8,427 bases of DNA from an uncultured Planctomycetaceae bacterium (GTDB lineage: Bacteria > Planctomycetota > Planctomycetia > Planctomycetales > Planctomycetaceae). Positions within the stretch are counted from its first letter, which is position 1. Each line of letters begins with the position of its first letter. Positions 4,850-8,427 of the stretch are shown piece by piece. The stretch covers positions 1 to 8,427 of the forward strand of contig CAIXQV010000193.1 of assembly GCA_903921605.1 (NCBI GenBank). Direction: 5' to 3'. Both the position numbers and the translations under genes were made by a program. The notes beneath the pieces are model-generated. The model saw only the letters and a program-made list of their open reading frames with translations, did no database searches and was not told where the DNA came from.

Positions 4850-5062
4850 ATGACGACAACAGCCGCACAACTCAAAGCAGGATTCGCAGCACTTACAGCA
4901 CTTGCTGAAGCAGTCCGAGAACTGAAGCAGATCCCATCAGGCCACCTTTACGCCCGAGTAATGAACCACATGGACATCAACGCATATGAGAAGGCAATCA
5001 GCCTGCTCTGTAATAGCGGAGTGATCCGAAAGAACGGCGACCTGCTTGTCTGGAATATCTGA
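4850..5062 (+). CDS. Small winged-helix-like phage protein (PSGHLYARVM type), 70 residues
   Basis: The product starts MTTTAAQLKAGFAALTALAE and carries IPSGHLYARVMNHMDINAYE, then KAISLLCNSGVIRKNGDLLVW. From memory, the PSGHLYxxVMxHMxxxxYxxxIxxLxxxGxIxxxxxLLxW pattern is seen in many small phage and bacterial proteins of unknown function. Three helices followed by a beta hairpin resemble a winged helix, which suggests nucleic-acid binding, though this is inference. The start has CAACCAC at 4822-4828 and AAGGA. It is a one-gene unit between P5 and P6, and its TGA stop directly abuts the CAGATTC upstream part of P6. Confidence 0.82.
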   Translation: MTTTAAQLKAGFAALTALAEAVRELKQIPSGHLYARVMNHMDINAYEKAISLLCNSGVIRKNGDLLVWNI

Positions 5063-5069
5063 CAGATTC

Positions 5070-5100
5070 TTTTTGCAGATCATGGTTCCCCTGATACCAC
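5070..5100 (+). promoter_or_regulatory. Repeated promoter element P6, with 8-bp dyad
   Basis: TTTTTGCA (5070-5077), 15 bases, GATACCAC (5093-5100; one change in the second box). TCCCCTGA (5087-5094) and TCAGGGGA (5106-5113) form a perfect inverted repeat around the second box with an 11-base loop; GGT and ACC can extend it with a one-base offset. It starts 8 bases after a stop codon. Confidence 0.73.
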
Positions 5101-5141
5101 AAGTGTCAGGGGATACCAACCACAAACAAGGATCAGAGACG

Positions 5142-5552
5142 ATGACAACCACGACCGCCGACAACTTCACAGCAGCAACACACAACGGAACGCTTACGAT
5201 CGAGAACCCAGCAACCGGACAGCACCGAACATTCCGGATCAGGACACAGAAGCAGGATGCACGATTCGCACCTGGCCAGAGAATCATCGGCTTGCTGGTA
5301 GGACAGGACAACGAAAACGATTACCTGCAATTCGGATTCGTGAACGATAACGGACAGGTAAACGTCTGGAGTAAGTACAGAGGCACAGAGTTTGAGAAGT
5401 TTGGCCGGATGATTTCAACGCTGGAAGAATCCTGCAAACGCTGGAACCTGAACGCAGCTTGGTCCGTGAAATGCCGCCGCTGTAATCGAGAACTGACAAC
5501 GCCGGAAAGCATCGCTTCGGGTATCGGCCCGACCTGCTCAGAAGCAGAATAA
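5142..5552 (+). CDS. DUF6011-type zinc protein, 136 residues
   Basis: The C-terminus carries VKCRRCNRELTTPESIASGI followed by GPTC: cysteines 111, 114 and 132 with the LTxPESIxxGIGPxC signature of the DUF6011 family, a small zinc-binding module common in phage proteins that often sits at a terminus. The N-terminal 100 residues form a beta-rich domain (FRIRTQKQD, QRIIGLLVGQDNENDYLQFG, GQVNVWSKYRG), a layout often seen with this module and possibly binding nucleic acid or another ligand. A fourth zinc ligand is not obvious; Cys98 (EESCKRW) is a candidate. The start at 5142 has CAACCAC at 5117-5123 and AAGGA; the open frame extends to 5046, but that part spans P6. It is a one-gene unit. The module is recognised with good confidence; function is unknown. 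Confidence 0.84.
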   Translation: MTTTTADNFTAATHNGTLTIENPATGQHRTFRIRTQKQDARFAPGQRIIGLLVGQDNENDYLQFGFVNDNGQVNVWSKYRGTEFEKFGRMISTLEESCKRWNLNAAWSVKCRRCNRELTTPESIASGIGPTCSEAE

Positions 5553-5554
5553 AC

Positions 5555-5584
5555 TTTTGCAGATCACTCCCGGTCTGATACTAA
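5555..5584 (+). promoter_or_regulatory. Repeated promoter element P7, with 10-bp dyad
   Basis: TTTTGCA (5555-5561), 15 bases, GATACTAA (5577-5584; last base differs). CCCGGTCTGA (5569-5578) and TCAGACCGGG (5587-5596) form a perfect 10-bp inverted repeat with an 8-base loop over the second box. It begins two bases after the TAA stop of the preceding gene. Confidence 0.73.
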
Positions 5585-5633
5585 CCTCAGACCGGGACAC
5601 TTCAAACAACCACGAACACAGGACCGAACGACG

Positions 5634-5852
5634 ATGACAAACGCGACCATCAACAGCCGATTCCTTGCAGCAACAGACACGAAGACACGCAGCCAGATCC
5701 TCGGAGCTATTGCGAAGCATTACGGCATCACGGCGGATCAGGCATTCAATGAGGTTATCGACGAAGACGCGGAGCACTTGCTGGACTACCTGACGGAGCC
5801 AGTTCGATCAGCGGCCCGCGTAGTAATGGCCCGACATGGATTGTCGAAGTAA
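5634..5852 (+). CDS. Small phage hypothetical protein (HYGIxxxxAFNEV type), 72 residues
   Basis: The product starts MTNATINSRFLAATDTKTRS and contains ILGAIAKHYGITADQAFNEV, then EDAEHLLDYLTEPVRSAARV, and ends MARHGLSK. From memory, the IAxHYGIxxxxAxxEVxDxxAExLxDYL...MxRHGL pattern belongs to a common small phage family with no assigned role. It is entirely helical in appearance and without cysteines. The leader has CAACCAC at 5607-5613 and AGGA. It is the first gene of the P7 unit; a good terminator-like hairpin follows 17 bases after the stop, before the DUF4942 gene. Confidence 0.82.
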   Translation: MTNATINSRFLAATDTKTRSQILGAIAKHYGITADQAFNEVIDEDAEHLLDYLTEPVRSAARVVMARHGLSK

Positions 5853-5869
5853 CCCACCACGACACACGC

Positions 5870-5899
5870 AGCCGGGAGAGTGGCCCGGCTCTTTCTTTC
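5870..5899 (+). terminator. Hairpin plus T-run before the DUF4942 gene
   Basis: AGCCGGG (5870-5876) pairs with CCCGGCT (5884-5890) around a 7-base loop, followed by CTTTCTTTC. This is a plausible factor-independent terminator that would limit read-through into the gene at 5925, which has no promoter element of its own. Confidence 0.7.
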
Positions 5900-5924
5900 A
5901 ACCACATTGCACAGGATCAGAACC

Positions 5925-6767
5925 ATGAACACGACATTCGCAGGCACCGACGTTGTAACCTACACCACAGCAAGCCAGATGGCAGACGTTTATCAGAGAG
6001 CTATCGCACGCATCCGAGTAGCCCATGCAATGGTTGAGCAGGAAGCCAAAGCATTACAGGACGCATTCGAAGGGCGATCCTATGACTTTGACATCAGCAT
6101 GACACTAGGCCACAGCAACTCACGGCTAAGCATGGAACAGATCGTAGATAAGATGAAACGCTCAGCTTGGGGCAGGATCATCGAGAAGATCGGCGTACGT
6201 AAAGTTATGTCAAGCAAACAGCAGAAAGAACTTGATGACTACCTGCACGGTGGCCGACAGTCTTACGGCTGCGACAAGTCGCCGGAAATGCCAGACATCA
6301 CAGCAGACAACATTCTCAGCGTGATCGGCGGATACTACCAGGCAGCCCCGGACATGCTCATGGAATTGATCCGCGAAGAATACGACTTTTGGAAGGCTTA
6401 CCGACCAAGCGAGTACAAGCGGAACAGCTTCGAGAAACTAACGCCCCGCATCATCAAGGCTTACATCGTTTCAATGGGGTATGGTCGAAACCCGTTCGGA
6501 TTGAACTACAACAACGCTTCACACGTTACGGCCCTCGATTCGATCTTCCATCTGCTGGACGGACAGGGGCCACTAACAGGACACAATGGACCGCTAGCCG
6601 ACGCTATCAACGGATCAGCAGACGGCACCGGGGAAACGGAATACTTCCGATTCAAATGCTACAAGAACCACAACATCCATCTGGACTTCAAACGTCTGGA
6701 CTTGCTCGCGAAACTCAACCAGCTTGCAGGACGAGCATGGTTAGGACACACAAAGAACAACGCCTGA
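5925..6767 (+). CDS. DUF4942 domain protein, 280 residues
   Basis: This is the largest complete gene in the window. Its central and C-terminal parts fit the DUF4942 family of phage and plasmid proteins, which sometimes occurs fused or next to DNA methyltransferases. Markers are MSSKQQKELDDYLHGG (95-110), PEMPDITADNILSVIGGYYQ (120-139), YKRNSFEKLTPRIIKAYIVS (164-183), a stretch around IFHLLDGQGPL (207-217) and the closing EYFRFKCYKNHNIHLDFKRL (239-258). No methyltransferase motif (such as DPPY) is present, so any such activity would have to come from elsewhere. The start at 5925 has CAACCAC at 5899-5905 and AGGATCAGAACC; the frame is open up to 5880 but that part lies in the terminator. It is second in the P7 unit and is closed by the strong terminator at 6795. 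The family is fairly certain, the role unknown. Confidence 0.85.
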   Translation: MNTTFAGTDVVTYTTASQMADVYQRAIARIRVAHAMVEQEAKALQDAFEGRSYDFDISMTLGHSNSRLSMEQIVDKMKRSAWGRIIEKIGVRKVMSSKQQKELDDYLHGGRQSYGCDKSPEMPDITADNILSVIGGYYQAAPDMLMELIREEYDFWKAYRPSEYKRNSFEKLTPRIIKAYIVSMGYGRNPFGLNYNNASHVTALDSIFHLLDGQGPLTGHNGPLADAINGSADGTGETEYFRFKCYKNHNIHLDFKRLDLLAKLNQLAGRAWLGHTKNNA

Positions 6768-6769
6768 CG

Positions 6770-6815
6770 GGAGTGGTTGCCTGTTAGGTGTTAAGGGGCT
6801 TTCGGAGTGGTTGCC
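6770..6815 (+). repeat. 12-bp direct repeat GGAGTGGTTGCC around a terminator
   Basis: GGAGTGGTTGCC occurs at 6770-6781, just after the DUF4942 stop, and again at 6804-6815, where it makes up the loop and the inner stem pairs of the terminator. The copies are offset by 34 bases. A slippage or recombination scar is possible. Confidence 0.6.
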
Positions 6816-6833
6816 GAAAGCCCCTGTTTTTCT
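6795..6833 (+). terminator. Strong factor-independent terminator
   Basis: GGGGCTTTCGG (6795-6805) pairs perfectly with CCGAAAGCCCC (6814-6824) around an 8-base loop, followed by TGTTTTTCT. At 11 bp it is the longest perfect stem in the window, and it closes the P7 unit. Confidence 0.85.
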
Positions 6834-6837
6834 CCGT

Positions 6838-6852
6838 GTCTCACCGTGAGAC
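6838..6852. repeat. Dyad GTCTCAC-C-GTGAGAC upstream of P8
   Basis: Seven-base arms flank a single central base, ending 10 bases before the first box of P8. Arms GTCTCA/TGAGAC are the same as in the palindrome at 253-266, and both are followed by AAG. It is a possible operator. Confidence 0.45.
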
Positions 6853-6862
6853 AAGAGAATTA

Positions 6863-6893
6863 TTTTTGCAATCCGACCGGCAGCCGATACTAC
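6863..6893 (+). promoter_or_regulatory. Repeated promoter element P8
   Basis: TTTTTGCA (6863-6870), 15 bases, GATACTAC (6886-6893). Its dyad is weak (GCC and GGC flank the second box). It is the only copy directly preceded by both a strong terminator and the GTCTCA dyad. Confidence 0.72.
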
Positions 6894-6931
6894 AGGCAGA
6901 CAAGTACAACACGCCAAACCGGGAGACTAAG

Positions 6932-7114
6932 ATGAAAGCCAACCAAGCACTAGCCATTCAGATGGAAACGATCCGCAAGGCTATTGAGCTTCTTCAGGCC
7001 AAGGCCGACGCGATCATTGACACAGTCAATCCAGACGAAGCAACTTGGGTTGACGTCGGCAAGTTTGAGGCAGCAGCAGACGCCGCTCGATGTGTTATCG
7101 AACGACTTTCATAG
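6932..7114 (+). CDS. Small helical hypothetical protein, 60 residues
   Basis: The product is almost wholly helical: MKANQALAIQMETIRKAIEL, then LQAKADAII, a turn at VNPDEATW, and KFEAAADAARCVIERL. A two-helix hairpin is likely. No family is recognised. The start at 6932 has CCGGGAG nine bases before the ATG; the frame is open up to 6788 but that part covers the terminator and P8. Its leader has CAACACG instead of an exact CAACCAC, making it the most divergent of the array. It is first in the P8 unit, with 33 bases to the next gene and no hairpin between. Confidence 0.74.
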   Translation: MKANQALAIQMETIRKAIELLQAKADAIIDTVNPDEATWVDVGKFEAAADAARCVIERLS

Positions 7115-7147
7115 ACCATAACCACACGCCAATCAGGAGCAACCACA

Positions 7148-7378
7148 ATGAACAAACCAACCGTAAAGTCTGAACTGAGCAAGCTGTCACCAAAACGATT
7201 TAACACCATCCGTCAGCAGTTCTACGCGATCACCGACAACTTGCGTCCGCTGCTGGCTGAACTTGAGATGGCCGACCTCGACAACGGCGGCAATGGCGGA
7301 CCTCTAATTGACGAGCATTTGTTGCTCTGCGAAGCCTTGGAGATTTTCGAGAAGCTGAAAATCGGCAAGCACCTGTAA
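7148..7378 (+). CDS. Small hypothetical protein, 76 residues
   Basis: The product begins MNKPTVKSELSKLSPKRFNT and continues as helices (IRQQFYAITDNLRPLLAELE; LLLCEALEIFEKLKIGKHL) separated by a glycine-rich loop (DNGGNGGP). It is helical and mildly basic at the N-terminus. I do not recognise a family. The leader has TAACCACAC, AGGAG and a CAACCAC that abuts the ATG (7140-7146), much like the gene at 2629. It is last in the P8 unit. What follows is a 179-base region without a supported gene. Confidence 0.76.
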   Translation: MNKPTVKSELSKLSPKRFNTIRQQFYAITDNLRPLLAELEMADLDNGGNGGPLIDEHLLLCEALEIFEKLKIGKHL

Positions 7379-7405
7379 ACTGCCCACAAAGTCGGACAGT
7401 TAGTC

Positions 7406-7433
7406 TTGACGGGTTTTCTTTTCCGCCTAATGT
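7406..7433 (+). promoter_or_regulatory. Possible host-type promoter before the helicase gene (weak)
   Basis: TTGACG, 16 bases, TAATGT. The first box is close to the sigma-70 -35 consensus, the second is poor. It is offered because the helicase gene has no copy of the repeated element. A pair of ACCGCGA direct repeats (7440-7446 and 7451-7457, 11 bases apart) lies just downstream and could be a regulator site. The rest of 7379-7557 holds only the terminator below. Confidence 0.2.
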
Positions 7434-7500
7434 TCATCGACCGCGATGCAACCGCGACCGATTGAAATCCATCCCCGGCAGTTTCTCTGCTGGACTACAG

Positions 7501-7541
7501 CCCTGCCAGAGTGTTGCATACTTTGGCAGGGTTTCTTTTTG
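7501..7541 (+). terminator. Terminator-like hairpin just upstream of the helicase gene
   Basis: CCCTGCCA (7501-7508) pairs with TGGCAGGG (7524-7531); a G-T wobble plus two pairs extend the stem to 11 around a 9-base loop. TTTCTTTTTG follows. It ends 16 bases before the helicase start codon, so it may act as an attenuator in the helicase leader or close the P8 unit. Confidence 0.75.
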
Positions 7542-7557
7542 TACCACGGAGGCACCG

Positions 7558-8427
7558 ATGGACTATCAAACATTCTGCAGGTCGAAACACGTTCGGCCAG
7601 CCTATAGCGGATTCGATATCGGACTGGATGATCTAGGCAGCAAGGCCTGGCACTGGCAGAAACGCTGCATTCAATGGGCAGTGAAGCGAGGCAGAGCAGC
7701 CCTGTTTGCAGACACTGGACTCGGTAAGAGTCTCCAGCAGTTACTATGGGCTGACGCAGTCGTGAAGCATACCGGCGGGCATATCATGGGCCATTGTCCT
7801 GTTGGCGTCCGATGGCAGACAGCACGAGAGGCGACCAAGTTTGATATTGAAACGCCGGTTGTCGTCGTGAACTCTGAATCAGAGATCCCGTCGAAGCCTT
7901 CAATCTGTCTCGTGAATTACGAGAAGATGCACTTGTTCAATACTGCCGACTTTGCCGGGGTGTTTCTGGATGAATCCAGCATCCTCAAGGGCTTGACATC
8001 AACGACACGCGAACAGCTTACAGAAGGCTGGCAGCATTCACGGTTCAGGCTTGCCTGCACGGCTACGCCAGCCCCGAACGACACGCAGGAGCTAGGCAAC
8101 CATGCGGAGTTCCTTGGGATCTGCACACGCGAAGAAATGTTGAGCAAGTATTTCACGCACGATTCTGGAGACACCAGCAAATGGCGTTTGAAGGGACACG
8201 CGGAAGCAGACTTTTGGGATTGGGTTTGCTCATGGGCTGTTTGCTTGACACGTCCGTCAGACATCGGCGGAGACGATACTGGCTACATCCTGCCAGAACT
8301 GCACGAGATCACACATAACGTACACGTTCCCGGTCAGATCAAGGCCGGGCAGTTGTTTGATGTTTCTGGCATCTCAGCAACGAACATCCATCAGGAAAAG
8401 CGATACACCAGCCCATTCAGAGCAGAG
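7558..8427 (+). CDS. Phage SNF2-type superfamily 2 helicase, N-terminal 290 residues
   Basis: The frame is open from 7558 to the window edge with no stop. The product has a WHWQKRCIQWA region, then motif I (TGLGKS, 53-58) binding the nucleotide phosphates, motif II (DESS, 138-141, a DExx variant that coordinates Mg) and motif III (TATPAPND, 168-175). Between and after these come family-typical stretches: LVNYEKM, HAEFLGICTREEML, DTSKWRLKGHAEADFW and the SWAV..RPSDIG block. This is the first RecA-like lobe of the DNA-translocating helicases common in phage replication modules; the second lobe (motifs IV-VI) lies beyond the edge. The start has an excellent GGAGG six bases before the ATG. Unlike the genes to its left it has neither the repeated promoter nor a CAACCAC box, so it is probably controlled separately. 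Confidence 0.92.
   Translation, partial: MDYQTFCRSKHVRPAYSGFDIGLDDLGSKAWHWQKRCIQWAVKRGRAALFADTGLGKSLQQLLWADAVVKHTGGHIMGHCPVGVRWQTAREATKFDIETPVVVVNSESEIPSKPSICLVNYEKMHLFNTADFAGVFLDESSILKGLTSTTREQLTEGWQHSRFRLACTATPAPNDTQELGNHAEFLGICTREEMLSKYFTHDSGDTSKWRLKGHAEADFWDWVCSWAVCLTRPSDIGGDDTGYILPELHEITHNVHVPGQIKAGQLFDVSGISATNIHQEKRYTSPFRAE

Larger units (their letters stand above)
892..7146 (+). repeat. Dispersed CAACCAC leader box before plus-strand start codons
   Basis: Exact CAACCAC occurs in leaders at 892, 1089, 1335, 1651, 1977, 1983, 2599, 2621, 3088, 3541, 3944, 3954, 4520, 4822, 5117, 5607, 5899 and 7140. For most genes the copy nearest the Shine-Dalgarno sequence ends 13-23 bases before the ATG. 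It is present whether or not the junction has a promoter, so it belongs to translation or mRNA rather than to transcription start. It is absent from both minus-strand genes and the helicase. A few further copies lie within coding regions (1387, 2011, 3726, 3978, 5146). Confidence 0.75.

Noticed and set aside
6331..6338. GATACTAC inside the DUF4942 gene
   Set aside because: No TTTTGCA lies 15 bases upstream (the sequence there is AACATTC); the bases simply encode Gly-Tyr-Tyr.
1280..6870. Sigma-54 promoters, because TTTTTGCA resembles the TTGCA -12 box
   Set aside because: The required GG exactly 10 bases before GC is missing: in P1 the gap is 12 and most copies have no GG there. The invariant partner is downstream (GATACTAC).
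843..6893. CRISPR-like array from the recurrent short repeats
   Set aside because: The repeats are short, imperfect and separated by genes at irregular distances of hundreds of bases; there are no spacers.
7430..7465. Eleven-codon frame in the helicase leader (MFIDRDATATD)
   Set aside because: It has no Shine-Dalgarno sequence and is too short to support as a gene.
7917..8264. Minus-strand frame of 115 codons
   Set aside because: It lies antisense to the helicase, whose motifs I-III are unmistakable; it is a shadow frame.
1..8427. tRNA, rRNA or insertion-sequence content
   Set aside because: I saw no cloverleaf with a CCA end, no rRNA-like stretch and no transposase or paired terminal repeats; I cannot run a covariance search to exclude a degenerate tRNA.

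Overview
This window looks like part of a double-stranded DNA bacteriophage (or prophage) genome, from the early/DNA-metabolism side of the map. The evidence is a dense run of small, tightly spaced, co-directional genes, most of them recognisable only as phage hypothetical families. They sit beside a small sigma factor, an ArdC-like DNA-binding protein, a DUF4942 protein, a DUF6011-type zinc protein and the start of a phage-type SNF2 helicase. The host cannot be fixed from the sequence; a planctomycete is possible but that is only an impression from the protein styles.

Layout. Positions 1-758 are on the minus strand: a 161-residue sigma-70-like factor (758 to 273), then a second gene starting with GTG at 144 and running off the left edge. 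Positions 759-916 form a divergent control region. From 917 to the right edge everything reads on the plus strand: sixteen small or medium genes (917-7378), then a 179-base control region with a terminator, then the N-terminal 290 residues of a helicase running off the right edge. Two genes (1112-1264 and the edge gene at 1-144) are very short or start with GTG and are easy to miss.

The most striking content is the control DNA. Nine plus-strand junctions carry the same element, TTTTGCA, exactly 15 bases, then GATACTAC (two copies differ by one base in the second box); a tenth, weaker copy lies on the minus strand before the GTG-start gene. The positions between and around the two boxes differ from copy to copy yet form inverted repeats of 3 to 10 bp, so the dyad is kept while its sequence changes. 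The other junctions mostly carry terminator-like hairpins instead. Almost every plus-strand start also has a CAACCAC box 13-23 bases before the ATG, just 5' of the Shine-Dalgarno sequence. Together these make a repeated cassette: promoter, dyad, CAACCAC box, ribosome site, small gene. In concept it resembles the promoter/stem-loop cassettes described in T4-type phages.

How it may work (inference). The sigma factor gene has no copy of the repeated element, so it could be made first from a host-type promoter and then direct RNA polymerase to the ten repeated promoters, switching on the small-gene array together. The array products include several DNA-metabolism candidates. Three of them (ending at 2542, starting at 2629 and ending at 4474) carry QxxLF-type peptides at a terminus, like bacterial sliding-clamp-binding motifs; the one ending QLSLF is a perfect consensus match. 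The helicase at the right has neither the repeated promoter nor the CAACCAC box and probably belongs to a separate transcription unit.
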